Origin: Aegilops tauschii subsp. strangulata
Taxonomy: Eukaryota; Streptophyta; Magnoliopsida; Poales; Poaceae
Direction: 5' to 3'
NCBI RefSeq assembly: GCF_002575655.3
Contig: NC_053040.3
Location: 156,613,148 to 156,677,147, forward strand
DNA: 64,000 bases
How positions within the stretch are numbered: position 1 is the first letter of the stretch; each line of letters opens with the position of its first letter. The position numbers and the translations under genes were made by a program. Positions 22,794 through 35,252 of this stretch are shown here, piece by piece. The notes under the pieces were generated by a model, which made no database searches, was not told where the DNA came from, and saw only the letters and a list, made by a program, of their open reading frames with translations.

Positions 22794-24986
22794 CTAGCTT
22801 ACTGCCCCTCCATTCAAAATATACACGTATCCGGTTTGTGACTTCGAGTCATCCAGATCTGTGTCGAAGCTAGCGTCGACGTAACCCTTTACGACGAGCT
22901 CTTTGTCACCTCCATATACGAGAAACATATCCTTAGTCCTTTTCAGGTACTTCAGGATATTCTTGACCGTTGTCCAGTGTTCCATGCCAGGATTACTTTG
23001 GTACCTTCCTACCAAACTTATGGCAAGGTTTACATCAGGTCTGGTACACAGCATGGCATACATAATAGACCCTATGGCCAAGGCATAGGGGATGAAACTC
23101 ATCTTTTCTCTATCTTCTGCCGTGGTCGGGCATTGAGCCGTGCTCAATTGCACACCTTGCAATACAGGCAAGAACCCCTTCTTGGACTGATCCATATTGA
23201 ACTTCTTCAATATCTTGTCAAGGTACGTACTCTGTGAAAGACCAATGAGGCGTCTTGATCTATCTCTATAGATCTTGATGCCTAATATATAAGCAGCTTC
23301 TCTAAGGTCCTTCATTGAAAAACACTTATTCAAGTAGGCCTTTATACTTTCCAAGAATTCTATATCATTTCCCATCAATAGTATGTCATCCACATATAAT
23401 ATGAGAAATGCTACAGAGCTCCCACTCACTTTCTTGTAAACACAGGCTTCTCCATAAGTCTGTGTAAATCCAAACGCTTTGATCATCTCATCAAATCGAA
23501 TGTTCCAACTCCGAGATGCTTGCACCAGCCCATAGATGGAGCGCTGGAGCTTGCATACCTTGTTAGCATTCTTAGGATCGACAAAACCTTCCGGCTGCAT
23601 CATATACAATTCTTCCTTAAGAAAGCCGTTAAGGAATGCCGTTTTGACGTCCATCTGCCATATCTCATAATCATAGTATGCGGCAATTGCTAACATGATT
23701 CGGACGGACTTCAGCTTCGCTACGGGTGAGAAAGTCTCATCGTAGTCAACCCCTTGAACTTGTCGATAACCCTTAGCGACAAGTCGAGCCTTGTAGATGG
23801 TTACATTACCGTCTGCGTCTGTCTTCTTCTTAAAGATCCATTTATTTTCTATGGCTCGCCGTTCATCGGGCAAGTCAGTCAAAGTCCATACTTCGTTTTC
23901 ATACATGTATCCTATCTCGGATTTCATGGCTTCTAGCCATTTGTCGGAATCCGGGCCCGCCATCGCTTCTTCATAGTTCGAAGGTTCACCGTTGTCTAAC
24001 AACATGATTTCCAGGACAGGGTTGCCGTACCACTCTGGTGCAGAACGTGTCCTTGTGGACCTACGAAGTTCAGCAGTAACTTGATTCGAAGCTTCATGAT
24101 CATCATCATTAACTTCCTCCCCAGTCGGTGTAGGCACCACAGGAACATCTTCCCGCGCTGCGCTACTTTCCGGTTCGGAAGGGGTGACTATCACCTCATC
24201 AAGTTCCACTTTCCTCCCACTTAATTCTTTCGAGAGAAACTCTTTCTCCAGAAAGGACCCGTTCTTGGCAACGAAGATCTTGCCTTCGGATCTAAGGTAG
24301 AAGGTATACCCGATAGTTTCCTTAGGGTATCCTATGAAGACGCATTTTTTCGATTTGGGTTCGAGCTTTTCAGGTTGAAGTTTCTTGACATAAGCATCGC
24401 ATCCCCAAACTTTTAGAAACGACAGCTTAGGTTTCTTCCCAAACCATAATTCATACGGTGTCGTCTCAACGGATTTCGACGGAGCCCTATTTAAAGTGAA
24501 TGCAGCAGTCTCTAAAGCATAGCCCCAAAATGAGAGCGGTAGATCGGTAAGAGACATCATAGATCGCACCATATCCAATAGAGTGCGATTACGACGTTCG
24601 GACACACCGTTAGGCTGAGGTGTTCCAGGCGGCGTGAGTTGTGAAACGATTCCACATTTCCTTAAGTGCGTACCAAATTCGTGACTTAAATATTCTCCTC
24701 CACGATCTGATCGTAAGAACTTTATTTTCCTGTCACGTTGATTCTCAACCTCACTCTGAAATTCCTTGAACTTTTCAAATGTCTCAGACTTGTGTTTCAT
24801 TAGGTAGACATACCCATATCTACTCAAGTCATCAGTGAGAGTGAGAACATAACGATAGCCACCGCGAGCCTCAACACTCATTGGACCGCACACATCAGTA
24901 TGTATGATTTCCAATAAGTTGGTTGCTCGTTCCATTGTTCCAGAGAACGGAGTCTTGGTCATCTTCCCATGAGGCATGGTTCGCAT
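22794..24986 (-). pseudogene. Copia integrase and reverse transcriptase
   Basis: Integrase core shows D31 (HTDVCGPM), D94 (SDRGGEY) and E130 (SERRNRT), spacing DDX35E. RT has the conserved KARLVAKGY and MDVKTAFLNG motifs and the active site YVDD at residues 531-534. The N-terminal RNase H segment follows (GYVDASFDTD). The first codons lie downstream of a one-base deletion that separates this frame from the Gag-protease frame; the small ATG start is not the natural one. The ORF ends at TAG (22794-22796) at a position where Trp is usual in this family. Confidence 0.95.
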
Positions 24987-26392
24987 GTGTCAAATGATTC
25001 ATAATCGAGAGACTCTAAAAGTCCATCTGCATGGAGCTTCTTCATGCGCTTGACACCAATGTGACCAAGGCGGCAGTGCCACAAGTATGTGGGACTATCG
25101 TTATCAACTTTACATCTTTTGGTATTCACAGTATGAATATGTGTAACATCACATTCGAGATTCACTAAGAATAAACCATTGACCAGCGCGGCATGACCAT
25201 AAAACATATCTCTCATATAAATAGAACAACCATTATTCTCGGATTTAAATGAGTAGCCATCTCGCATTAAACGAGATCCAGATACAATGTTCATTCTCAA
25301 AGCTGGCACTAAATAACAATTATTGAGGTTTAAAGCTAATCCCGTAGGTAAATGCAGAGGTAGCGTGCCGACGGCGATCACATCGACCTTGGAACCATTC
25401 CCGACGCGCATCGTCACCTCGTCCTTCGCCAGTCTCCGTTTATTCCGTAGCTCCTGTTTTGAGTTACAAATATGAGCAACCGCACCGGTATCAAATACCC
25501 AGGAGCTACTACGAGTACTGGTAAGGTACACATCAATTACTTGTATATCACATATACCTTTGGTGTTGCCGGCCTTCTTGTCCGCTAAATATTTGGGGCA
25601 GTTCCGCTTCCAGTGACCACTTCCCTTGCAATAAAAGCACTCAGTCTCAGGCTTGGGTCCATTCCTTGGCTTCTTCCCGGCAACTGTTTTACCGGGCGCG
25701 GCAACTCCCTTGCCGTCTTTCTTGAAGTTCTTCTTACCCTTGCCTTTCTTGAACTTAGTGGTTTTATTCACCATCAACACTTGATGTTCCTTTTTGATTT
25801 CCACCTCCGCTGATTTCAGCATTGAATATACCTCAGGAATGGTCTTTTCCATCCCCTGCATATTGAAGTTCATCACAAAGCTCTTGTAGCTTGGTGGAAG
25901 CGACTGAAGGATTCTTTCAATGACCGCGTCATCCGGGAGATTCACTCCCAGCTGAGACAAGCAGTTGTGTAACCCAGACATTCTGAGTATGTGCTCACTG
26001 ACAGAACTATTTTCCTCCATTTTACAACTGAAGAACTTGTCGGTGACTTCATATCTCTCGACCCGGGCATGAGCTTGGAAAACCATTTTCAGCTCTTCGA
26101 ACATCTCATATGCTCCATGTTTCTCAAAACGCTTTTGGAGCCCCGGTTCTAAGCTGTAAAGCATGCCGCACTGAACGAGGGAGTAATCATCATCACGTGA
26201 TTGCCAAGTGTTCATAACGTCTTGGTTCTCTGGGATGGGTGCTTCACCTAGCGGTGCTTCTAGGACATAATCTTTCTTGGCAGCTATGAGGATGATCCTC
26301 AGGTTCCGGACCCAGTCCGTATAGTTGCTGCCATCATATTTCAGCTTGGTTTTCTCTAGGAACGCGTTGAAGTTGAGGACAACGTGGGCCAT
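24959..26392 (-). pseudogene. Copia Gag, protease and GAG-pre-integrase domain
   Basis: 477 residues starting MAHVVLNFNAFLEKTKLKYD, with a Copia Gag domain at about 20-205, a basic Lys-rich stretch, a CCHC knuckle at 252-265 (CFYCKGSGHWKRNC) and the aspartic protease site DTGA at 301-304. The integrase zinc-finger region starts with HCRLGH near 438 and ends at CEPCLMGR, where one base has been lost. Start chosen because it matches the usual N-terminus of this group and follows a leader of about 1.3 kb. This part is otherwise intact. Confidence 0.95.
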
Positions 26393-26633
26393 TTGATCTA
26401 CAAGACATATTGTAAAGATTTTAGACTAAGTTCATGATAATTAAGTTCATCTAATCAAATTATTCAATGAACTCCCACTCAGATAGACATCCCTCCAGTC
26501 ATCTAAGTGAAACATGATCCGAGTTAACTAGGCCGTGTCCGATCATCACGTGAGACGGACTAGTCAAGATCGGTGAACATCTCCATGTTGATCGTATCTT
26601 CTATACGACTCATGCTCGACCTTTCGGTCTTCC

Positions 26634-26729
26634 GTGTTCCGAGGCCATGTCTGTACATGCTAGGCTCGTCAAGTCAACCTAAGTGTATTGCGTGTGTTCC
26701 GAGGCCATGTCTGTACATGCTAGGCTCGT
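26634..26729 (-). repeat. Direct repeat in the Copia leader
   Basis: A 36-bp sequence (gtgttccgaggccatgtctg...) occurs at 26634-26669 and again at 26694-26729, 60 bp apart. It lies in the untranslated leader between the 5' LTR and gag, where BARE-1 carries dimerisation and packaging signals. A shorter repeat, cgatcatcacgtg, flanks it at about 26542 and 26769. Function in RNA structure is inference. Confidence 0.8.
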
Positions 26730-27683
26730 TAAGACCCGTTGTATGCGAACGTTAGAATCTATCACACCCGATCATCACGTGGTGCTTCGAAACAACGAAC
26801 CTTCGCAACGGTGCACAATTAGGGGGAACACTTTCTTGAAATTAGTATAAGGGATCATCTTACTTACTACCGTCGTTCTAAGAAAATAAGATGCAAAACA
26901 TGATAAACATCACCTGTAATCAAATAGTGACATGATATGGCCAATGTCATTTTGCTCCTTTGATCTCCATCTTCGGGGCGCCATGATCATCTTCGTCACC
27001 GGCATGACACCATGATCTCCATCATCATGATCTCCATCATCGTGTCTTCATGAAGTTGTCACGCCAACGATTACTTCTACTTCTATGGCTAACGCGTTTA
27101 GCAATAAAGTAAAGTAATTTACATGGCGTTATTCAATGACACGCAGGTCATACAAAAAATAAAGACAACTCCTATGGCTCCTACCGGTTGTCATACTCAT
27201 CGACATGCAAGTCGTGATTCCTATTACAAGAATATGATCAATCTCATACATCACATATATCATTCATCACATCTTCTGTCCATATCACATCACAAGGCAC
27301 ATGCTGCAAAAACAAGTTAGACGTCCTCTAATTGTTGTTGCATGTTTTTACGTGGCTTCTATAGGTTTCTAGCAAGAATGTTTCTTACCTACGTCAAACC
27401 ACAACGTGATATGCCAATTTCTATTTACCCTTCATAAGGACCCTTTTCATCGAATCCGTTCCGACTAAAGTGGGAGAGACAGACACCCGCTAGCCACCTT
27501 ATGCAACTAGTGCATGTCAGTCGGTGGAACCTGTCTCACGTAAGCGTACGTGTAAGGTCGGTCCGGGCCGCTTCATCCCACAATACCGCCGAAACAAGAT
27601 AAGACTAGTAGTGGCAAGAAAAATTGACAACATCTACACCCACAACTTCTTTGTGTTCTACTCGTGCATAGTAACTACGCATA

Positions 27684-27703
27684 GGCCTGGCTCATGATGC
27701 CGC
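27684..27703 (-). promoter_or_regulatory. Copia primer-binding site region
   Basis: On the minus strand the first bases after the 5' LTR read GCGGCATCATGAGCCAGG. This resembles but does not equal the initiator tRNA-Met complement TGGTATCAGAGC found in elements A and B. Either the site has decayed or the family uses an imperfect match. Confidence 0.6.
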
Positions 27704-29409
27704 TGTTGGGGATCGTTGCAGAATTTTAAAATTTTCTACGCATCATCAAGATCCATCTATGGAGTTTACTAGCAACGAGGGGAAAGGAGTGCATCTACAT
27801 ACCCTTGTAGATCACGAGCGGAAGCGTTCAAGTGAACGGGGTTGATGGAGTCGTACTCGTCGTGATCCAAATCACCGATGACCGAGTGCCGAACGGACGG
27901 CACCTCCGCGTTCAACACACGTACGGAGCAGCGACGTCTCCTCCTTCTTGATCCAGCAAGGGGGAAGGAGAGGTTGATGGAGATCCAGCAGCATGACGGC
28001 GTGGTGGTGGAAGTAGCGGGATCCCGGCAGGGCTTCGCCAAGCACTAGCGGGAGGGAGAGGTGTTGCAGGGGGTGAGGGAGGCGCCAGGGGCTGTAGTGT
28101 TGCTGCCCTCCCTCCCCCCCACTATATATAGGGTCCCTGGGGGGGCGCTGGCCCTGGGAGATCAGATCTCCAAGGGGGGGCGGCGGCCAAGGGGGGGAAG
28201 GTGGCTTCCCCCCCAAGCCAAGTGGGGGGCGCCCCACCCCTAGGGTTTCCAACCCTAGGCACAGGGGAGGCCCAAGGGGGGCGCACCAGCCCACCAGGGG
28301 CTGGTTCCCCTCCCACTTCAGCCCATGGGGCCCTCCGGGATAGGTGGCCCCACCCGGTGGACCCCCGGGACCCTTCCGGTGGTCCCGGTACAATACCGAT
28401 AACCCCCGAAACTTTCCCGGTGGCCGAAACTGGACTTCCTATATATAATTCTTCACCTCCGGAACTCCTCGTGACGTCCGGGATCTCATCCGGGACTCCG
28501 AACAACTTTCGGGTTTCCGCATACTAATATCTCTACAACCCTAGCGTCACCGAACCTTAAGTGTGTAGACCCTACGGGTTCGGGAGACATGCAGACATGA
28601 CCGAGACGCCTCTCCGGTCAATAACCAACAGCGGGATCTGGATACCCATGTTGGCTCCCACATGTTCCACGATGATCTCATCGGATGAACCACGATGTCG
28701 AGGATTCAATCAATCCCGTATACAATTCCCTTTGTCAGTCGGTACGTTACTTGCCCGAGATTCGATCGTCGGTATCCCAATACCTTGTTCAATCTCGTTA
28801 CCGGCAAGTCACTTTACTCGTACCGTAATGCATGATCCCGTGACTAACTCCTTAGTCATATTGAGCTCATTATGATGATGCATTACCGAGTGGGCCCAGA
28901 GATACCTCTCCGTCATACGGAGTGACAAATCCCAGTCTCAATCCGTGCCAACCCAACAGATACTTTCGGAGATACCCGTAATGCACCTTTATAGTAACCC
29001 AGTTACGTTGTGACGTTTGGCACACCCAAAGCACTCCTACGGCATCCGGGAGTTGCACGATCTCATGGTCTAAGGAAAAGATACTTGACATTGGAAAAAG
29101 CTCTAGCAAACGAACTACACGATCTTTGTGCTATGCTTAGGATTGGGTCTTGTCCATCACATCATTCTCCTAATGATGTGATCCCGTTATCAATGACATC
29201 CAATGTCCATAGTCAGGAAACCATGACTATCTGTTGATCAACGAGCTAGTCAACTAGAGGCTTACTAGGGACACGTTATGGTCTATGTATTCACAAATGT
29301 ATTACGATTTCCGGATAATACAATTATAGCATGAACAATAGACAATTATCATGAACAAAGAAATATAATAATAACTATTTATTATTGCCTCTAGGGCATA
29401 TTTCCAACA
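27704..29409 (-). repeat. Copia element, 5' LTR
   Basis: From TGTTGGGG at 27704 to CCAACA at 29409, 1706 bp. In element sense two TATA-like boxes are present: one near 28438-28449 (TTATATATAGG) and one near 28121-28131 (CTATATATAGT). This fits the two-TATA arrangement described for BARE-1. G-rich homopolymers between 28140 and 28230 vary in length against the other LTR. Confidence 0.9.
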
Positions 29410-30290
29410 TTAGTGACTAGTAGCTTCCATGTGCGGCCACTGGCTATATGGGCTCTGGCTTAGTTGATCAGTTGTTGGAACCCTGGCCCAGACAGTGTCG
29501 ACAGATGTAGCATATGTAGGTGGGATGTGGCCGTCAGGTAGTTAAGGGACCCTCTGCTGAAAGACTTCGTCTCAATCTTCGGATTGGGTCCAGTGGGTAA
29601 AGCGTATTAAACTCTGTAGAGTATTAAAACTAATCATGATTAGCCGTGTCCCGGGTTATGGGCAACTTTGAGCCACTATGCCATTACAGTTGTTGGATGA
29701 TCTTGACAGATGTGACACTGAATAAATTTGTTGGGCAACTTAATAAGGGGTAGGTTGGAGTTGATTTTGCCAACTCAACCTTGTCTATTTAATTGTAGTA
29801 ATAAAAGAACTAAATAAAAATTTGACTATTAGGTAGCTATGAGGACAAAATCAGCTTTCTGCAAAAATAAACCCCCAAGCCTTCCTTTTGTTATACTATG
29901 CATATACATGTAGGTCTGCTATATTATTAATCCTGTGTAACTTGCCAATACATTCAAAGTATTGACCTATATGGCTGCAACGTCTCATGTTGCAGGATAT
30001 TCAGACGAAGAGTAAGGTACCGTTAGGGTCGCGAGTCTGCACTCAGCATCGCCAGTGGGCTATGATGGGACTCATTGTTATTTTCTGCTACTTTCCGCTA
30101 TTTGATTGAATAAAGCTAGCCAAGTGCTATGCATATTGTTTTATTTTATACATTCTGGATCATACGTTGTAATAAATGATGCACTTGCTATTCTGGTATT
30201 CATCTATACTGTGTGTGCTAGCGAGTTCGATCCAGGGACTAGTACGGTAAGCACAGAGACTCAAATCCTTCGAGGTTTGGTCGTTACAGA

Positions 30291-30302
30291 TGGTATCAGA
30301 GC
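30291..30302 (+). promoter_or_regulatory. Primer-binding site, initiator tRNA-Met, element B
   Basis: TGGTATCAGAGC starts three bases after the 5' LTR end at 30288, exactly as in element A. Confidence 0.9.
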
Positions 30303-30760
30303 AGTGTTTTGACTGTAGGACGTGACCCTAGAAAATGGATTAGAAAAGCCATAGTAGTGAAGATTATTTTATAAACCAGCTATACTTCTTGCTGTTTATT
30401 AGTTAACCCCCTCAAGTATCTTGAACAGTTAAGTAGGAACTAGTGCTGAGACCACCATTCATGCTTGCTTTATATTGCAACGTTATCGTGTTAGCGTATC
30501 TGATTATGCCCACTTTCGTGGTATGAAGATACTAGATTGTTTGCTTGATTGGTAGTTGTTTGTTAAATTGCTTAGTGTCGAAATTATTCGACTATATATA
30601 TATAATATTATCATATTGTTTGTTGTTTGTTTGTTTGTTGCTGTTATTCGTTGTTGTGTTTTGTTGGCTTGGTCATATTATGCATATGGGTAGAATATAT
30701 TTATATATACATAGCGTTTGGCCCTATTATATCTATAACTCATCTATGCTTGCCCACCAG

Positions 30761-31891
30761 ATGCCGCCGAGGCGTGATAATAGGCGTAATGCTGCAGGAG
30801 GAGACAACAATGGCAATGATGTACCGCCATACATGCAACAGTTGCTTCAGGGACAGGCTTAGTTGATCCAGTTGCTTGTCCAGAACCAGAACAACAACAA
30901 TAACAACAATAATCCGCCGCCACCGCCACTTGTGGATATGCTTACCAGGTTCTTGAGGTTGAATGCTTAGAGGTTCTCCAGTTCCCCTGAACATATTGTG
31001 GCTGATGATTGGCTCCGTGCAGTCAATAGGAACCTGGAGACGGTTGGATGCACTGATGCAGAGAGGGTGAGGTTTGCCTCACATTTGTTGGAGGGTCCTG
31101 CTGCAGCTTGGTGGGACAACTACTTGGTCACTTATCCCATTGCTACTATCACATGGCCTCAGTTTCAGGATGCTTTTCGTGCTGCACATGTGTCTACTGG
31201 TGCTATGAGTTTGAAAAAGAAGGAGTTCCGCAGTTTGCGCCAGGGAGGTCGCACAGTTAATGCGTATGTGGAGGAATTTAATAATCTTGCACGTTATGCT
31301 CCTAATGATGTTAACACTGATGCAGCTAGGCAGGAGAAATTCTTGGAGGGCCTTAATGATGAGTTGAGCCTTCAGTTGACAGTTGCCACTTTTAGGAATT
31401 GTCAGGACCTGATTGATAAGGCTATTGTGCTGGAGGGAAAGCAACAGGCCATAGAGAATCGCAAGAGGAAGTACAACAACAATAACAGGTATAATTCAGG
31501 ACCCCAGCAGAAGCCACGCACTTCATATCATGGTAATGGAGGTAATGGGCATCATAATCATCATGGAGGTAATGATCATAATCATCATGGAGGGAATGGC
31601 CACAACCATAATGGCCACCATCATCATAATGGGCACAAGGGTAACAATGGCAATGGCAGAGGTAATGGTATGGTAATGGTAATGGCAATGGAGGGAACAA
31701 TAACCAGAACCACCAGGTTACACGTGCGCCAAGGGATTTGAGTCAGGTGCAGTGCTTCAGGTGTAAGGCTATGGGGCACTATGCCACAGATTGCCCAGGG
31801 GCGAAGAACTCAGGATCCAGCAAGCCAAACCCCTTCCAAAAGGGTCATGTAAATCATGTTAATGTGGAGGAGGTTTACAATGAACCTGATG
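30761..31891 (+). pseudogene. gag of element B (degenerate)
   Basis: Starts MPPRRDNRRNAAGGDNNGND. TAG codons at 30860-30862 and 30968-30970 replace codons that are CAG in element A. The Gag core (ADDWLRAVNRNL ... AAAWWDNY) runs to about 31440. A His, Asn and Gly-rich tract follows (31540-31690), inside which a one-base slip in the ggtaatggt repeat shifts the frame. The CCHC knuckle (CFRCKAMGHYATDC, about 31752-31793) is intact but in the shifted frame, and a further shift near 31890 precedes protease. Confidence 0.85.
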
Positions 31892-34800
31892 ATTGGTAAG
31901 TTCTTGATTAATTCAGTACCCGCAGTTGTTCTTTTTGATACTGGTGCATCGCATTCATTCATTTCGAGGGTATTTGTTGATAAACATGGATTGCCAACCA
32001 AAACACTTAGTATGCCTATTAGAGTGAGTTCCCCAGGAGCTGAGATGATAGCAGGTGTTGGTTGTCATCAGTTGACTTTGTCTATTGGGAAGCATGAGTT
32101 TCCTACGGATTTAATTATATTGAAGTCACAAGGTCTGGATATTATTTTGGGTATGGATTGGTTGCAGTTATATAAAGGTCGTATTGATTGTGCCAGTCGG
32201 TCTATCACTCTCAGTGCACCAGGAGGGAAGAGGATCAAATATGTGTGTAAGTATAAGCGTAATCAGGTGCAGGTGAACTCTCTTAAGGGGGGTAGCCTGG
32301 AAGAGGTGCCAGTTGTGAGAGATTATCCAGATGTGTTTCCAGAGGAGTTGCCAGGTATGCCACCAGATAGAGATATTGAGTTTCTTATTGATTTAATACC
32401 AGGCACTGGACCTATTGCAAAGAGACCGTATAGATTGCCTCCTCAAGAGTTGGAGGAATTGAAGAAGCAGATAAGAGAATTGCAGGCACAAGGATTTATT
32501 CGCCCAAGTTCATCACCTTGGGGAGCTCCAGTTTTGTTTGTGGAGAAGAAGGATGGGACCTTGAGGATGTGTGTTGATTATCGTTCTCTGAATGAGGTAA
32601 CCATTAAGAATAAGTATCCTTTGCCTATGATAAATGATCTATTTGACCAGTTGGAGGGAGCTACTGTGTTTTCTAAGATTGATCTCTGTTCTGGTTATCA
32701 TCAATTGAAGATTCGTGAGCAAGATATTCCAAAGACTGCTTTTACTACGAGGTATGGGTTGTATGAATATACTGTTATGTCATTTGGATTGACTAACGCT
32801 CCTGCATACTTCATGAATATGATGAACAAGGTGTTTATGGAGTTCTTGGATAAATTTGTGGTTGTTTTCATTGATGATATATTGGTGTTCTCCAAGAATA
32901 AGCAAGAGCATGAGGTGCATCTGCGTTTGGTATTGGAGAAATTGAGGGAACATCAGTTGTATGCCAAGTTCAGCAAATGTGAGTTTTGGCTGGATGAGGT
33001 AGCTTTCCTTGGACATGTTGTGTCAGGTAATGGAGTTGCAGTTGATCCATCTAAGGTTGCTGCAGTTACAGAGTGGGAGACACCCACGACAGTTGGAGAG
33101 ATTCGCGGCTTTTTGGGCCTTGCAGGTTATTACAGGAGGTTTATTGAGAACTTTTCCAAGATTGCAAAGCCTATGACTGAATTGTTGAAGAAGGAGAAGA
33201 AGTTTGTTTGGACTGATGAATGTGAAGCCAGCTTTCAGGAAATGAAGCAGCGTTTGGTTACGGCACCAGTTTTAACTCTGCTAGACATACATAAGGACTT
33301 CCAGGTATATTGTGATGCTTCTCGTCAAGGACTTGGGAGTGTTTTGATGCAGGAAGGTAAAGTTGTTTCATAGGCTTCACGTCAGCTTAAGAATCATGAG
33401 CATAATTATCCTACACATGATTTGGAGTTAGCCTCAGTTGTGCATGCATTGAAAACTTGGAGGCCATATCTTATTGGTAACCATTGTGATATATTTACTG
33501 ATCATAAGAGCTTGAAGTATATTTTTACTCAGAAGGATTTGAACCTCAGGCAGAGGAGATGGTTGGAGCTTATTAAAGATTATGATTTGAATGTGCAGTA
33601 TCATCCTGGTAAGGCTAATGTTGTTGCTGATGCATTGAGTCGTAGGAGCCATGCTAATGCAATTAATATTGATAATATGCCACCTGAGTTATGTGAACAG
33701 TTCAGGAATCTCAGGTTGGAGATGGTTCCTAAGGGATATTTAGCAACACTTGAGGTAAAGCCTACTTTGCTTGACATGATCAGAGAAGCTCAAAAGAATG
33801 AGAAGGAGATTGCTGAGATAAAAGAGAACATGGTTAAAGGTAAGGCAGAAGGTTTCCATGAGGATGAACATGGAGCCATATGGTTTGAGAAGCGTATTTG
33901 TGTACCTCAAGATGCAGATATCAGGAAGTTGATTCTTCAGGAGGCGCATGATTCACCTTATTCTATTCACCCAGGTAATACTAAGATGTATTTGGATTTG
34001 AGGGAAAGATTTTGGTGGCCTAGCCTGAAGAGGGAGATTGCTGGGTATATTGCAACATGTGATGTGTGCCAGAGAGTTAAGGCAGAACATCAGAGACCAG
34101 CAGGTTTGTTATAGCCATTGCCTATACCTGATTGGAAGTGGGATGAGATTGGTATGGATTTCATTAAAGGTCTACCCAGGACTCGACCAGGTTATGATTC
34201 TATTTGGGTAGTTGTTGATCGTTTGACTAAAGTTGCTCACTTCATCCCAGTAAAGACTACTTATACCAGTGCTCAGCTAGCAAAGATTTATATGTCTAAA
34301 ATTGTTTGTCTGCATGGAGTTCCAAGGAAGGTAGTGTCTGATAGAGGTACTCAGTTCACATCCAAATTTTGGCGTCAGTTGCATGAATCCTTGGGCACCA
34401 GGCTGGAGGTCAGTACAACTTTCCATCCACAGACAGATGGGCAGACAGAGAGGGTAAATCAGATTTTGGAGGATATGTTGAGAGCTTGTGCTTTGGACTA
34501 TGGGTCCAGTTGGGTGATAATTTACCTTATGCAGAGTTCTCATATAATAACAGTTATCAGGCTAGTCTGAAGATGGCACCGTTTGAGGTATTGTATGGTA
34601 GAAAGTGCAGGACACCATTGATGTGGGATGAGGTTGGAGAGCGTCAGTTATATGGACTAGACTTGATCAGAGATGCTGAGGAGAAGGTCAAATTGATTCG
34701 TGACAGGCTGAAGATAACACAGTCCAGGCAGAAGAGTTATGCTGATGCAAAACGTAAGGAGGTGACATATGAGGTAGGAGACCGAGCATACCTTCGAGTT

Positions 34801-35250
34801 TCACCACTTCGCGGAATTAAGAGGTTTGGAATTAAGGGTAAGTTAGCACCATGTTTTGTGGGGCCTTACAAGATCTTGGAGCGTAGAGGAGAGGTAGCTT
34901 ATCAGCTGGAGTTGCCAGAATCCTTGTCAGAAGTTCATAATGTGTTTCATGTATCTCAGTTGAAGAAGTGCCATGCAGAGATGATGGATGTTCCATTGAG
35001 GGACACAGTGCCACTTGAGGCAATTCAGTTGGAGAGTGATTTGACATATGAGGAGAAGCCTGTTAAGGTTCCGGAGACAGCAGAGAGAATTACTCGCACC
35101 AAGACAATCAAGTTATGCAAGGTTCAGTGGAATCATCACACACAGGAGGAAGCAACCTGGGAACAGAGGAAGATCTCAGGCAGGATCACCCACACCTATT
35201 TGCTAGCCAGCCCGAATCTCGAGGGCGAGATTCATCTTAAGGGGGGTAGG
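31892..35250 (+). pseudogene. pol of element B: protease, RT, RNase H, integrase, chromodomain
   Basis: Protease DTGAS lies at residues 28-32 of the 31856-33373 frame. RT includes [17 protein letters not shown], lost in element A, and the FIDD site near 32873. TAG at 33371-33373 interrupts RNase H. The integrase finger is complete (HDSPYSIH ... CDVC), followed by TAG at 34112-34114, the same position as in A. The integrase core (GMDF, SDRG, QTERVNQ) is present. A one-base loss near 34516 shifts the frame, and the remainder reaches the chromodomain-like tail with EEATWE (about 35140-35160). It is the better preserved Pol of the two chromoviruses but not translatable as a whole. Confidence 0.9.
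35239..35250 (+). promoter_or_regulatory. Polypurine tract of element B
   Basis: aaggggggtagg two bases before the 3' LTR start at 35253, identical to the tract of element A at 17771-17782. Confidence 0.85.
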
Positions 35251-35252
35251 TT

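Larger units (their letters stand above)
20668..29409 (-). mobile_element. Copia element of the BARE-1/WIS/Angela group
   Basis: 8742 bp in minus orientation with a perfect TSD ttagt (20663-20667, 29410-29414). The undisrupted sequence of the same site is seen in the other LTR of element B near 37290. In element sense the LTR starts TGTTGGAAATATGCCC and ends GATCCCCAACA, diagnostic of this group. LTRs are 1713 and 1706 bp. A hand count finds about 31 substitutions between them (roughly 98% identity), so insertion is recent on a Triticeae scale. Coding order is Gag, protease, integrase, RT, RNase H. Only two disabling lesions are visible: a one-base loss near 24975 and a TAG at 22794-22796. 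Confidence 0.95.
19204..30288 (+). repeat. Element B, 5' LTR, split by Copia element and carrying a 580-bp deletion
   Basis: Segments 19204-20667 and 29415-30288 join to match the 3' LTR (acttagt | gactagtagc versus acttagt | gattagtagc). Compared with the 3' LTR, the DNA corresponding to 35461-36040 is missing at 19411/19412. The bases tct occur at both deletion borders. Confidence 0.9.

Noticed and set aside
22413..24986. Considered as an intact Copia polyprotein
   Set aside because: An in-frame TAG at 22794-22796 separates RT from the RNase H C-terminus, and a frameshift near 24975 separates it from Gag-protease.
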